Assembly (NCBI GenBank): GCA_023389855.1
Contig: JAEWDZ010000008.1
Span: 4,151 to 68,150 of the forward strand
Length of the DNA: 64,000 nt
Direction: 5' to 3'
Source of the DNA: Bacteroidota bacterium
Lineage (GTDB): Bacteria; Bacteroidota; Bacteroidia; Bacteroidales; Porphyromonadaceae
This document shows, in pieces, positions 45,394 to 54,576 of this stretch. The notes under the pieces were generated by a model. That model was given only the letters and a program-made list of their open reading frames with translations, was not told where the DNA came from and did not search any database. Every line of letters starts with the position of its first letter. Within the stretch, counting starts at the first letter, position 1. The position numbers and the translations under genes were made by a program.

Positions 45394-46358
45394 ATATCAG
45401 AAGAGACAAAACTGGAAAACTATCCCTATCCGAAAATGCCTTACTTCCTCAAGCTTTTGTAGCTACAATGGGAGTTTTTGACGGTTTTCACCGAGGTCAT
45501 CAACACTTGATCGACAATGTCAAAAATGAGGCTGCAGTTCGAGCTCTCCCTTCCATGGCAATTACCTTTTTTGAGCCTCCTGTTGCAGTACTACGCCCTG
45601 ATATAGAGTATCAACTTCTTAGCGATATTGAAGAAAAAAAATGCCTATTGGAGCGTTCCGGTATAGACTTTCTCTGCATATTGCATTTCGACAAAGAAAT
45701 GTCGCAAATGGATAGTCGTACCTTTATTCAGGAGATCATTGCAGAACTTCTTCATGTAGCTGTTTTTGTCATAGGTTATGATCACCGATTCGGACGACCT
45801 ATAGAAGGCGAAGGTATCGAAGAATATCGCAAATATGCTGCTAGTAAGGGGATGGAACTCATGCACATCAGCGAGGCGGTAGATGTAGAAGGCCTTCCTT
45901 ACAGCAGTACTCGTGTACGCTCTTCCTTGCACAATGCTCAGTTGGATAACGCCAACGCATTGTTGGGTCATCCATACATGATACAAGGATGCGTTGTTCG
46001 AGGTGATGGTATTGGTCGTCATTTTGGTTACCCTACCGCGAATCTCTCCTTTTCTAGTCGCTATAAGATGCTCCCAGTAGATGGGGTTTACGCGGTTGAA
46101 GTCGATATGGATGACAAGGAAATAAAAAAAGGAATGCTCTACATAGGAAAGAGACCTACTATTGCTAAGGGATTGGATCGAGTAACGGAAGTCAATATTT
46201 TTGATTATGATGGTGATCTATATGGTAAACATCTTAGATTATGGGTAAAGCACTTTATTCGAGCAGAGAAAAGCTTTTCTTCAAGCCAAGATTTGGTTCG
46301 TCAGTTAGCACTCGACAAAGAAGCTACGATAGCATACTTCCAAGAAAAAGAGAAATAA
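45381..46358 (+). CDS. ribF: Bifunctional riboflavin kinase / FAD synthetase
   Basis: Phosphorylates riboflavin to FMN and adenylates it to FAD. The 325-residue protein has the N-terminal nucleotidyltransferase motif MGVFDGFHRGHQHLI (about 30-44), the YDHRFGRP segment, SSTRVR, and the C-terminal kinase domain starting GDGIGRHFGYPTANL. Length is normal. It begins inside the end of the EnvC-like gene and closes the dut operon; the next feature is a tRNA gene with its own promoter. Confidence 0.93.
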   Translation: MDTINIRRDKTGKLSLSENALLPQAFVATMGVFDGFHRGHQHLIDNVKNEAAVRALPSMAITFFEPPVAVLRPDIEYQLLSDIEEKKCLLERSGIDFLCILHFDKEMSQMDSRTFIQEIIAELLHVAVFVIGYDHRFGRPIEGEGIEEYRKYAASKGMELMHISEAVDVEGLPYSSTRVRSSLHNAQLDNANALLGHPYMIQGCVVRGDGIGRHFGYPTANLSFSSRYKMLPVDGVYAVEVDMDDKEIKKGMLYIGKRPTIAKGLDRVTEVNIFDYDGDLYGKHLRLWVKHFIRAEKSFSSSQDLVRQLALDKEATIAYFQEKEK

Positions 46359-46374
46359 TTTGGAGAAAATAGTG

Positions 46375-46402
46375 ATTGTTATTCAAAAAAAAAGTATCTT
46401 TG
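46375..46402 (+). promoter_or_regulatory. Promoter of the tRNA-Leu gene
   Basis: ATTG (46375-46378), 16 nt, TATCTTTG (46395-46402), about 70 nt before the tRNA. The spacing is shorter than usual. Confidence 0.4.
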
Positions 46403-46470
46403 CAGACGCGAGCCTCTAGAATATATAGATCGCAGCCTTGAATTAAGCAGCTACGCTTCTATGTATTTTA

Positions 46471-46554
46471 GCCCAGATGGCGGAATTGGTAGACGCGTCG
46501 GTCTCAAACACCGATGGGGTAAAACTCGTGCCGGTTCGATCCCGGCTCTGGGCA
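46471..46554 (+). tRNA. tRNA-Leu (anticodon CAA)
   Basis: An 84-nt cloverleaf: acceptor arms GCCCAGA (46471-46477) and TCTGGGC (46547-46553) with discriminator A, a D arm with TGGTAGACGC, anticodon stem TCGGT/ACCGA around loop CTCAAAC giving CAA (decodes UUG), a long class-II variable arm, and the T arm GTTCGATCC. CCA is not encoded. No attachment-site duplication was seen near it. Confidence 0.96.
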
Positions 46555-46560
46555 CGATAT

Positions 46561-46600
46561 CAGTCAAGATAGGTAGTGAACTATCTTGGCTGTTTTTTTT
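46561..46600 (+). terminator. Terminator after tRNA-Leu
   Basis: Stem CAGTCAAGATAG (46561-46572) with CTATCTTGGCTG (46581-46592, one G-U) and eight U. The region 46601-46907 that follows holds no gene, only a TAACTTTG box at 46847-46854 likely serving the helicase gene. Confidence 0.8.
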
Positions 46601-46907
46601 GTAATGAGGAATTCCGATTATGCTGTATCTTATATAATCTCCTTTTTCGAATTGCTCGTAAGTATAGGTTATGTATGTAAGGGCAAACTAAAATCCTTCC
46701 TAAACAGATCTTTTCTGATAATAGCTGCAAAGATTGCTTTCATTGCATAGCACGCAGTACGACCCATTTTTTCTTTTAAAAGATAGTTTACCCTAGAGTT
46801 TTATTTGCTCTCGATGCGATTTTCGTTTTATTCATGAGTTTTTTTGTAACTTTGAGTTACATAATAATGTCGCGATACGCTCCACTTAGAATTGATTTTA
46901 TAGTAAT

Positions 46908-48185
46908 ATGTTTTTCGACGAGTTTGACCTAGATGATGAAGTGCTCGATGGTATTGAGAGCATGAACTTTATCGAAGCATCTCCCATACAGGAACTTGCG
47001 ATCCCCCCTCTACTTGAAAAAAAAGATTTACTGGGTGTCGCTCAGACCGGTACAGGTAAGACAGCTGCTTATTTACTGCCGATCATTAATCGTATACACA
47101 GAGACGAATTTGCTGAAAGCCAATTGAAAGCTGTTGTCATCGTTCCAACGAGAGAATTGGCCCAGCAAATAGACCGTCAGATCCAGGGATTTGGCTATTT
47201 TGTAGGTGTATCGTCCATTGCTGTTTATGGCGGTACAGATGGTATCGTATGGGAGCAACAAAAAAGGAGCATGCAGAGGGGAGTGGATATTATCGTGGCT
47301 ACGCCCGGACGACTGATGGATCTGATTATCAATAAACAGGCTACAATCGAGGAGGCTTCCTATCTTGTTATAGATGAAGCTGACCGAATGCTTGAAATGG
47401 GCTTTTATGAAGATATTCTTGCTATACGCAAGCAAATGCCACCGCTATGTCAGATCGCCTTATTTTCTGCAACGATGCCCGAGAAAATAAAACGTCTTGC
47501 GGAGTCTCTACTCAAAGACCCAGTGAAAGTAGAAATTGCGATATCAAAGCCCAGAGAAAGCATTCTTCAGTGTGCATATATCTGCTACGAAGCACAGAAA
47601 AAAACTTTGCTCAAAGATTTTCTACTTCAGAGTGCCTCCAACAACAAGAAGGTTGTAGTTTTTGCCTCTTCTAAGAAAACTGTCCATAAGCTTTTCGAGC
47701 AACTGAAGAAAGAAAAAATGCCATTGGCAGTCATGCACTCAGACTTAGATCAAAAAGAACGCGATGTCGTAATGCGGGATTTCAAAGCGGGTAACATTGC
47801 CATTCTGCTAGCGACAGATATTGTCGCTAGAGGTATTGATATTGATGATATCGATGTCGTGATCAATTACGACTTGCCGAGAGACTTCGAGGATTATGTA
47901 CATCGTATCGGGCGTACAGCGCGAGGAACTGATGGTAATGGTCTTGCAATATCTCTTGTTACGGACAAGGAGTGCTCAGCGTTCGATAAGTTACAAACCG
48001 CCTTGAAAACGACAATCTCTACTCTTCCTCTACCAGTTGCCTTGGGGGATGGCCCTGAGTACCACTATACCCCTCACAAGAAAAAAGATAAGAAAAGAGG
48101 GAATAAAGCAAAAAAAAGAGAGCCACATAAGACCCCTCAGGGAAAAAAGAAAAAGATTAAAAAGGAAAAGCCTATTAGAAGATAA
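46908..48185 (+). CDS. DEAD-box ATP-dependent RNA helicase
   Basis: A 425-residue RNA helicase. Motifs in order: Q motif FIEASPIQE (about 21-29), I AQTGTGKT (about 45-52), Ia PTRELAQQ, II VIDEADRM, III SAT, IV-V LLATDIVARGID, VI HRIGRTAR. The Lys/Arg-rich C-terminal tail (about 390-425) is a common RNA-binding extension. Related to RhlE-type helicases involved in ribosome assembly and RNA decay. It is transcribed alone, with a TAACTTTG box about 55 nt before the start. Confidence 0.95.
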   Translation: MFFDEFDLDDEVLDGIESMNFIEASPIQELAIPPLLEKKDLLGVAQTGTGKTAAYLLPIINRIHRDEFAESQLKAVVIVPTRELAQQIDRQIQGFGYFVGVSSIAVYGGTDGIVWEQQKRSMQRGVDIIVATPGRLMDLIINKQATIEEASYLVIDEADRMLEMGFYEDILAIRKQMPPLCQIALFSATMPEKIKRLAESLLKDPVKVEIAISKPRESILQCAYICYEAQKKTLLKDFLLQSASNNKKVVVFASSKKTVHKLFEQLKKEKMPLAVMHSDLDQKERDVVMRDFKAGNIAILLATDIVARGIDIDDIDVVINYDLPRDFEDYVHRIGRTARGTDGNGLAISLVTDKECSAFDKLQTALKTTISTLPLPVALGDGPEYHYTPHKKKDKKRGNKAKKREPHKTPQGKKKKIKKEKPIRR

Positions 48186-48193
48186 AGATTTAG

Positions 48194-48201
48194 TAACTTT
48201 G
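48194..48201 (+). promoter_or_regulatory. Promoter -7 box before the arginine decarboxylase gene
   Basis: TAACTTTG right after the helicase stop, about 70 nt before the start at 48273; the -33 region is weak. Confidence 0.4.
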
Positions 48202-48272
48202 CAATTGCAAAATAGAAAACACTCTTATCAAATAGATAGATAGTTAGTTTAAGCTTATTGAGATTTTTCAAA

Positions 48273-48821
48273 ATGACCAATTTGTACGGAAACCTTATAC
48301 CCAATACTTTTTTTATTACAAAAGGTAGTGGTGAGTCAGATTTAGAGTTACATGCAGGTAGCTATCACATGGCCCTCTACGATGCGGGTATCTCAGACTA
48401 TAATATTATGACGTATAGTTCGGTGATTCCCGCTACGGCACATTTGGCCTCTATGGACGAAATAGATATGCCGCCATTTGGCAGTGAGATGAAGACGATC
48501 ATGAGTGTAAGTCACGGATATCAGGATGAGTTTGTCTCTGCTGGTATCGTCTACGCTTGGATGTATAAGGATGAAAACTTCGACGAAAAAGTCGGAGGTC
48601 TCGTTTGCGAAGTAAATGGCAGATACCGTATCGAAGAACTAGAGTCTAGATTGATCCGCGTGATCAATGATCTTCATCTGAAAACCTATAGCCAATACTA
48701 TCTTGGGGAACTCAATTTTATTACAGAGGGTATTACCATTACCAAGCGTTATGGTACAGCGTTGGCTTCTCTATGCTTTGTAGACTTTTTGGCCCCTCCC
48801 TCACCTATGCCTCAGGAGTAG
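48273..48821 (+). CDS. Pyruvoyl-dependent arginine decarboxylase
   Basis: A 182-residue member of the PvlArgDC family, which turns arginine into agmatine, the first step in polyamine synthesis or an acid-resistance step. The proenzyme cuts itself between two serines, leaving a pyruvoyl group; the site is S49-S50 in IMTYSSVIPA. The start segment NLIPNTFFITKGSG and LHAGSYHMALYDAGISDYN match the family, and the length fits. The ATG at 48273 is preferred over one five codons earlier. The common bacterial form of this activity uses pyridoxal phosphate, so the archaeal/chlamydial-type enzyme is worth noting. No agmatine gene follows. Confidence 0.88.
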   Translation: MTNLYGNLIPNTFFITKGSGESDLELHAGSYHMALYDAGISDYNIMTYSSVIPATAHLASMDEIDMPPFGSEMKTIMSVSHGYQDEFVSAGIVYAWMYKDENFDEKVGGLVCEVNGRYRIEELESRLIRVINDLHLKTYSQYYLGELNFITEGITITKRYGTALASLCFVDFLAPPSPMPQE

Positions 48822-48950
48822 TCGAAGTTACCTTTCCTATATTTTAATTGAGATGGTTTATAGGTAAAATATTTACATGCTCTCTCCAATAAGGGAAGAG
48901 TATGTTTTTTTTTGTGGCAGCACTTCTTGCTGAATCTTATTTGCTTGGCT

Positions 48951-50453
48951 ATGGATACGACACTACTAATGATTTTTGCTTCTTTACTGATATTTGTAGC
49001 TATCCTTATGGGAAAAGTTGGAGCAAAATTTGGAATACCTACTTTGTTGCTCTTTCTCTTCACAGGAATGCTTTTTGGTACTGATGGCCTAGGGTATGAT
49101 TTCCAAAACGATCATTTGGTGCAAAAAATAGGCATGGTGGCTCTTTCTATCATCCTTTTTACGGGAGGCATGGATACTCAAATCGCTGTGATAAAAAAAG
49201 TGGCTTTGCCTGGTATCCTTTTATCTACTGTGGGTGTGCTGCTTACGACTTTGTTTACTGGCTTTTTTATTTACTATTATTCAGGAAGTTCTTTTCTTTC
49301 CCTTGCTTTTTCGTTTCCATTTTCTTTACTATTGGCTGCAACCATGAGTAGTACGGATTCCGCCTCTGTATTCGGTATACTTCGCAGTCAGCGAATACAC
49401 CTTAAAGAAAATCTCAAACCGATGCTCGAACTGGAGAGTGGAAGCAATGACCCTATGGCCTATATGCTTACAATTATTTTGATCGACTATTTGTTGCAAG
49501 GTAATATCTCCGTAGCCTATCTATTCAAGTCTTTTTTATTGCAGTTTATCCTTGGAGCTTTCTTAGGTTGGCTCTTTGGTAAACTGGCTACGCTTATCAT
49601 CAATAAAACTAATATCCCCAATACTACATTGTACCCAATATTATTGCTAAGTATTGTCTTTTTTTCTTTTGGTGTAAGTCAGTGGCTTGGTGGTAATGCC
49701 TATCTCACTGCTTATATCGCAGGCCTCACCGTAGGCAACCTACATATAGTACATCGTGGTATTATCAACCGTTTTTTTGATGGTATTACTTGGCTTCTAC
49801 AGATTATTTTATTTATTTTACTGGGACTACTTGTCAATCCGGCAGAAATGATTCGATTGGCTCCCCTTTCTATACCTGTAGGTCTCTTTATCATGTTTTT
49901 AGCGCGTCCTCTGGCCTGCTTTATGTCACTCTCTTTTGTGAGGAAACTCTCTCTCAAGGCTAGATTTTTTGTTAGTTGGGTCGGTCTGCGTGGTGCTGCA
50001 CCGATTCTTTTCGCTACTTATCCCGTCGTTCGTCATGTGATGGAAGGTTCGATTATCTTTAATGTTGTTTTCTTTGTCACACTCTTTTCCTTGTTGATTC
50101 AAGGAATGACGATTACCCCATTTGCTAAGAGACTTCGCCTAGCGACCCCCGCACCCCCCGAGGGTAGTTTTGTCGGCGTGGAGTTACCCGAAGAAACAGG
50201 TGCTAATATGGAAGAGCGGAAAGTTACTGCAGAGATGCTGAAAAGTGGTGCGCGAATGAAAAACTTACAGCTTACCGAGAAAGAACTTGTTATACTGATC
50301 CGGCGTAAAAACCGTTTCATAGTGCCTAAAGGCCATTTATTACTACACGAAGGAGATATATTATTAGTTGTTTCTCAAGTCGAGTCTGGCGATAGCCCGA
50401 AAGATGAAACCAATCTTTTTAATAGTATTCGCAGTAAAATATATAAAACGTAA
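48951..50453 (+). CDS. CPA1-family K+ or Na+/H+ antiporter (NhaP2/CvrA-like)
   Basis: A 500-residue inner-membrane antiporter with about twelve hydrophobic segments in the first 395 residues and a cytosolic TrkA-C domain at about 420-490. Family motifs include SSTDSASVFGIL and LELESGSNDPMAYML, which hold the ion-site Asp, and GLRGAAPILFATYPV. The ATG at 48951 gives the normal start; a start 13 codons upstream adds a spurious segment. TrkA-C suggests ligand control by a nucleotide. It is 129 nt from the arginine decarboxylase gene, no overlap. Confidence 0.9.
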   Translation: MDTTLLMIFASLLIFVAILMGKVGAKFGIPTLLLFLFTGMLFGTDGLGYDFQNDHLVQKIGMVALSIILFTGGMDTQIAVIKKVALPGILLSTVGVLLTTLFTGFFIYYYSGSSFLSLAFSFPFSLLLAATMSSTDSASVFGILRSQRIHLKENLKPMLELESGSNDPMAYMLTIILIDYLLQGNISVAYLFKSFLLQFILGAFLGWLFGKLATLIINKTNIPNTTLYPILLLSIVFFSFGVSQWLGGNAYLTAYIAGLTVGNLHIVHRGIINRFFDGITWLLQIILFILLGLLVNPAEMIRLAPLSIPVGLFIMFLARPLACFMSLSFVRKLSLKARFFVSWVGLRGAAPILFATYPVVRHVMEGSIIFNVVFFVTLFSLLIQGMTITPFAKRLRLATPAPPEGSFVGVELPEETGANMEERKVTAEMLKSGARMKNLQLTEKELVILIRRKNRFIVPKGHLLLHEGDILLVVSQVESGDSPKDETNLFNSIRSKIYKT

Positions 50454-50476
50454 CGATTATTTATTTTCTATGAGTT

Positions 50477-50508
50477 ATTGTTCAGGTATAAATAATTGAC
50501 TATCTTTG
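50477..50508 (+). promoter_or_regulatory. Promoter of the polyprenyl synthase gene
   Basis: ATTG (50477-50480), 20 nt, TATCTTTG (50501-50508). The ATG at 50520 lies only about 5 nt after the expected start of transcription. Confidence 0.55.
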
Positions 50509-50519
50509 TACATAAAGAT

Positions 50520-51503
50520 ATGAACCCACTCCAAAGAATACAGGCCTCTACTGGGGATTTTTTTCCTCGCTTTCAATCTTTTTTTGCTCAGCAATTTGAA
50601 CAAAAAGATCCAGTTGTCGATGAGACTCTTAACCATCTTCGTCATGCCAATGGCAAGCATATACGTCCTTTAATCGTAGCTCTTTCATCGCTCTTAATTG
50701 CGGATCGCGTTACAGATGAGGCGGTGCATTTGGCCGTTTTTATGGAAATGCTTCATACTTCGTCGCTCATTCATGACGATGTGATCGACAACAGCGATAC
50801 ACGCCGAGGGCATCCTACGCTTAATGTCATATACAACAATCACGTAGCTGTATTGGTTGGAGACTACCTCCTATCCACCGCTATGCTTAATGGTCTTAGG
50901 CACGCATCCAAGGATACAGTGCTATTGCTGGTTGAGGTCGCGCAAAAATTAGCCTTAGGAGAGCTTTCTCAAATCAAGGCAACCCATAGAGATACGATTA
51001 TTTCGGAGGAGGAATACTTTGATATCATCGACAAAAAAACGGCTTCTCTTTTCAAGGTAGCTACCATGATCGCCTCTTCTACTGCTGGGGCTAATGCCAA
51101 ACAAGCAAAAAGCCTTTTCGTCTTAGGTGAGACCATAGGAATGGCTTTTCAAGTCAAGGATGATATCTTTGATTATTTTCAAGACAGAGAAACAATTGGC
51201 AAGCCTACGGGTCTAGATCTTCAGGAAGGAAAAGTGACGCTTCCTCTTATCTATGCCTATGGTAAAGCCTCTGAACAGGAAAAAATACAAATTGAGAAGT
51301 GGCGTAAGGAGATTGCTACAGACGCGCATGCAGGTGAGGCCTTGATTGCCATAACGAAACAATTGGGTGGCATTGAAGCAGCTTGTGATAAACTGGCAGA
51401 ACTCCTGCAAAAAGCACGTAGCGAACTGACTGCTTTTGAAGATTCCAAAGCCAAGCAAGCTTTTGAGGACCTCCTTGCATACCTGGAGGTTAGAGAATTC
51501 TAA
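50520..51503 (+). CDS. Polyprenyl diphosphate synthase
   Basis: A 327-residue trans-prenyl transferase that builds the side chain of menaquinone (octaprenyl or similar). The two Asp-rich motifs are LIHDDVIDNSDTRRG (about 84-98) and FQVKDDIFDYF (about 212-222); GKHIRPL and KTASLFKVA are also conserved. The ATG at 50520 follows its promoter closely. It heads a small set with xseB (70-nt gap). Chain length cannot be set from the sequence, since the fifth position before the first DDxxD has a small residue. Confidence 0.9.
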   Translation: MNPLQRIQASTGDFFPRFQSFFAQQFEQKDPVVDETLNHLRHANGKHIRPLIVALSSLLIADRVTDEAVHLAVFMEMLHTSSLIHDDVIDNSDTRRGHPTLNVIYNNHVAVLVGDYLLSTAMLNGLRHASKDTVLLLVEVAQKLALGELSQIKATHRDTIISEEEYFDIIDKKTASLFKVATMIASSTAGANAKQAKSLFVLGETIGMAFQVKDDIFDYFQDRETIGKPTGLDLQEGKVTLPLIYAYGKASEQEKIQIEKWRKEIATDAHAGEALIAITKQLGGIEAACDKLAELLQKARSELTAFEDSKAKQAFEDLLAYLEVREF

Positions 51504-51573
51504 ATACCATTGTTTCGTGGTGATTGTAAGTTATAATACTGAGCGAAACAGTTTTTATTTATAACGATTAATT

Positions 51574-51837
51574 ATGGATACTAAAATCACTCATGAGCTG
51601 ACCTATAACGAGGCTATGGGGCAACTAAATGATATTATCGAGCAAATTGAGCGGGGCGCTTTGGATGTAGATCTATTACTCGAACTTACGGAAAAGGCTG
51701 TCCATCTTATCTCTTTTTGTAAGGATAAACTGACAAAAGCCGATCTTGAAATTGATAAAATGCTCCAAAGACTGAATCAAAAAAACGCTGAAACAGGAGA
51801 GACTCCTGCAACTAGCGACGATATACCTCTCTTTTAA
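51574..51837 (+). CDS. xseB: Exodeoxyribonuclease VII small subunit
   Basis: An 87-residue helical hairpin protein; with XseA it degrades single-stranded DNA. LTYNEAMGQLNDIIEQIERG (about 9-28) and the second helix CKDKLTKADLEIDKML are typical. XseA is not in the window. It is 25 nt before the M3 peptidase gene. Confidence 0.9.
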   Translation: MDTKITHELTYNEAMGQLNDIIEQIERGALDVDLLLELTEKAVHLISFCKDKLTKADLEIDKMLQRLNQKNAETGETPATSDDIPLF

Positions 51838-51862
51838 TCACAATAAAGACGACTCGACAATT

Positions 51863-53986
51863 ATGAAAAAGAAACTATTCCTAATCACAGTATTTTTGGC
51901 TACTATGTTAGTATCTTGCAATTCACAGCAGGGAAAGAAAGATCTTTCCAAAAATCCATTTGTTCATCCCAGTGATCTTTATCTCGGAGCTCCTGATTTC
52001 AATACGATAAAATTCGGGGATTATGAACCTGCATTTGAAGAAGGAATGAGGCAGCATGCCGAAGAAATACAAGCCATTATAGACAATAAAGAGGCGCCAA
52101 CCTTTGAAAATACTATTGTAGCTCTCGAAAAGAGCGGACAGTTGCTACATCGTGTCTCCTCAGTCTTTTTTGCTATGACCTCTGCTCATACAAGCAAAGA
52201 ACTTGATGCACTGGAAGCAAAACTTGCGCCACAGCTTGCCGAGCACAGTAACAAGATTAACCTAAATGATCAACTTTTTCAACGTATCAAAGCTGTTTAC
52301 GAGGGAGATCAGAGCACTCTAGACAAAGAAGATAAACGTATCCTTAAGGTTTATTACGACGATTTTGTAAAGGCTGGAGCTCTCCTTAGTGCTGAAGATA
52401 AAAAGCACTTGGCAGACCTCAACACTCAGTTAGCTTCGGCTACAACGGAGTTTAGTCAGCGTTTGACTGTAGCAACGGCAACGCCCCTATTTTTTGATAA
52501 GGATGAACTTGAAGGTTTGCCTGAAGCCGAGATGAAGGCTGCTGAAGAGGTCGCGAAAAAGGAAAATCAAAAAGGTAAGTATGGCATATACCTAGCAAAT
52601 ACGACCCAGCAACCAATACTAGTAAATCTGAAAAAAGAGGCTACACGTAAAAAAATATTTGAAGCATCGATCAATCGTTGTCAGATGGGCGATAAGAACG
52701 ATACCAAGGAACTTGTGAAAAAGATCGCATTGCTTCGTGCAGAAAAAGCAAAATTATTGGGTTTTCCCGATTACGCTTCATGGAGCCTGAGTGATGCTCT
52801 TGCACAAAAGCCCGACAATGTGTTTGCAATGCTTGCAAAGCTAGCTAATTTATCCAAGAGTAAGGTAGAGGCCGATAAAAATGAGATACAGGCCTATGCC
52901 CGTAAAACTTGTGGCAACGATTACGAACTCACCGCTTGGGATTGGAACTACTATGCCGAGCAGCTACGCAAAGAGAAATATGGTGTTGATGAGACCTTGC
53001 TCAATCAATATTTCCAAGTGGATAGCGTACTGATCAATGGGGTATTCTATGCTGCAGAGAAAATGTATGGCCTAACTTTCAAAAAAAGAGATGATATCCC
53101 GACTTATCAGGAAGATATTACTGTATGGGAAGTTTTTGATAAGAATGGTGAAACATTAGCGCTCTTCTATTTCGATCCTTACTCACGTCCTGAAAAATCA
53201 GGGGGAGCATGGATGAGCAATTTCGTAGAACAGAGTTATTTACTCGATCAAAAACCTGTTATATACAATGTATGTAACAATCCCAAACCTGCAAAAGGCC
53301 AGCCCGCCCTCATCTCTTGGGATAATGTGACGACAATGTTCCACGAGTTTGGGCATGCTTTACATGGGATTTTTGCCAGTCAGAAGTACCCCAAAATATC
53401 TGGTACTAATGTGCCTAGGGATTTCGTAGAGATGCCATCGCAATTCAATGAGCATGCCGCGAGTGACCCCGAAGTTTTTGCACGTTATGCACGTCATTAT
53501 CTGACACAAGAGGTAATGCCCAATGACATAAAAGAAAAAATGCTTCGAGCAGCTGAGTTTAATCAGGCATATCCATTAGCAGAAAATATAGAAGCCTCTC
53601 TAATCGATATGACCATCCATACTATGGGTGTCGATCAGATCAATAATATTGCGGATGTTGACCAATTCCAAGAAGAAACACTGAAGAAGTACGGCGTCTA
53701 TTATCCTTCTATTCCTCCGCGTTATGGTATTACCTACTTCCGTCATATCATGAGTAATGGTTACGCGGCGGGTTACTATGCCTATCTATGGACCGAAGTA
53801 CTATGCCATGATGTATACAAAACAATGGAGAAGAATGGCGGACTGACTCGCGACAATGCTGATCGCTTCCGTGCAACAATCTTATCAAAAGGTAATAGTG
53901 AGGATTTAATGAAGGTATTTACAGATTACACAGGCCATCAAGAGGCGGATATTAATCCTCTGCTAGAATTTCGCGGTCTGAAATAA
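51863..53986 (+). CDS. dcp: M3-family metallopeptidase (peptidyl-dipeptidase Dcp type), lipoprotein
   Basis: A 707-residue zinc peptidase that trims peptides by dipeptides. The signal peptide ends in a lipobox (LVSC, C19), so it is anchored in the cell envelope. The zinc motif is HEFGHALHG (about 493-501) with the third ligand Glu in DFVEMPSQFNEHAA. Length and composition match Dcp/OpdA enzymes. It fits the peptide diet inferred from dpp11. A clear terminator lies 40 nt after its stop. Confidence 0.93.
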   Translation: MKKKLFLITVFLATMLVSCNSQQGKKDLSKNPFVHPSDLYLGAPDFNTIKFGDYEPAFEEGMRQHAEEIQAIIDNKEAPTFENTIVALEKSGQLLHRVSSVFFAMTSAHTSKELDALEAKLAPQLAEHSNKINLNDQLFQRIKAVYEGDQSTLDKEDKRILKVYYDDFVKAGALLSAEDKKHLADLNTQLASATTEFSQRLTVATATPLFFDKDELEGLPEAEMKAAEEVAKKENQKGKYGIYLANTTQQPILVNLKKEATRKKIFEASINRCQMGDKNDTKELVKKIALLRAEKAKLLGFPDYASWSLSDALAQKPDNVFAMLAKLANLSKSKVEADKNEIQAYARKTCGNDYELTAWDWNYYAEQLRKEKYGVDETLLNQYFQVDSVLINGVFYAAEKMYGLTFKKRDDIPTYQEDITVWEVFDKNGETLALFYFDPYSRPEKSGGAWMSNFVEQSYLLDQKPVIYNVCNNPKPAKGQPALISWDNVTTMFHEFGHALHGIFASQKYPKISGTNVPRDFVEMPSQFNEHAASDPEVFARYARHYLTQEVMPNDIKEKMLRAAEFNQAYPLAENIEASLIDMTIHTMGVDQINNIADVDQFQEETLKKYGVYYPSIPPRYGITYFRHIMSNGYAAGYYAYLWTEVLCHDVYKTMEKNGGLTRDNADRFRATILSKGNSEDLMKVFTDYTGHQEADINPLLEFRGLK

Positions 53987-54023
53987 GTGTAAGCTCTTTA
54001 TCCGATTACCCAACTATAGTAAA

Positions 54024-54059
54024 ATAAGCATACTCCCATTTCGGAGTATGCTTATTTTT
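54024..54059 (+). terminator. Terminator after dcp
   Basis: A 13-bp stem (54024-54036 with 54043-54055), loop CATTTC, ending in a U-run. Confidence 0.8.
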
Positions 54060-54503
54060 GATGATAATAAATTCGTTATTGTTATTTCGCTCATCACAGC
54101 ATCTTCTCAGAAATAGATAGTAAGCGCTATTGTATGTGCTTTCTTTATTAAACGAGCGATAGCTCTATTCTCTTGTAGATAAAGGTAGGTCCTTCGATTC
54201 GGATCTATCTTTTTTTCGATTCTGATTCGTCATTATTTTTGTCCTGATCGCTTTTTTTCTTGATTCGGATCTATTTTAATCGTACATTGACCGACCAGAA
54301 TTGCGCTATTGTATGTGAAAAAAAGAGAGCTGTATACTATGTATTCTACTCTTTGCTTTATAAGAGCAATGTCTACTCTTCTATAGAAAAAAAAGAAACC
54401 TGTCCATATCGGAACTGCGATGCTCCATAGCTATATCTCTATTATAGTTGAATCTATCTTTGCATATAGTGTTGTATTTTTCTACAGACAGAAAAAATGA
54501 AAT

Positions 54504-54531
54504 GGCACGAAGCGATATTATGCTTCGTGCC
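54504..54531 (-). terminator. Terminator after parE-coaD
   Basis: GGCACGAAGC (54504-54513) pairs with GCTTCGTGCC (54522-54531); on the minus strand it leads into a U-rich tract, 45 nt after the coaD stop. Confidence 0.75.
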
Positions 54532-54576
54532 TTCAGTTGCAAATGGTAATATGTCTTTGTATAGATTTGTTGAGGC

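Larger units (their letters stand above)
53987..54576. other. 590-nt gene-free, AT-rich stretch with short direct repeats
   Basis: No reading frame of quality is present on either strand. It has a terminator at each end, GCGCTATTGTATGTG twice (54124-54138, 54303-54317), and GATTCGGATCTAT twice (54196-54208, 54262-54274). A TATCTTTG box at 54455-54462 on the plus strand faces no gene. Confidence 0.5.

Noticed and set aside
46471..46554. tRNA-Leu as a possible integration site of the island
   Set aside because: The island is more than 10 kb away and no second copy of the tRNA 3' end was found near 57000 or 63700.
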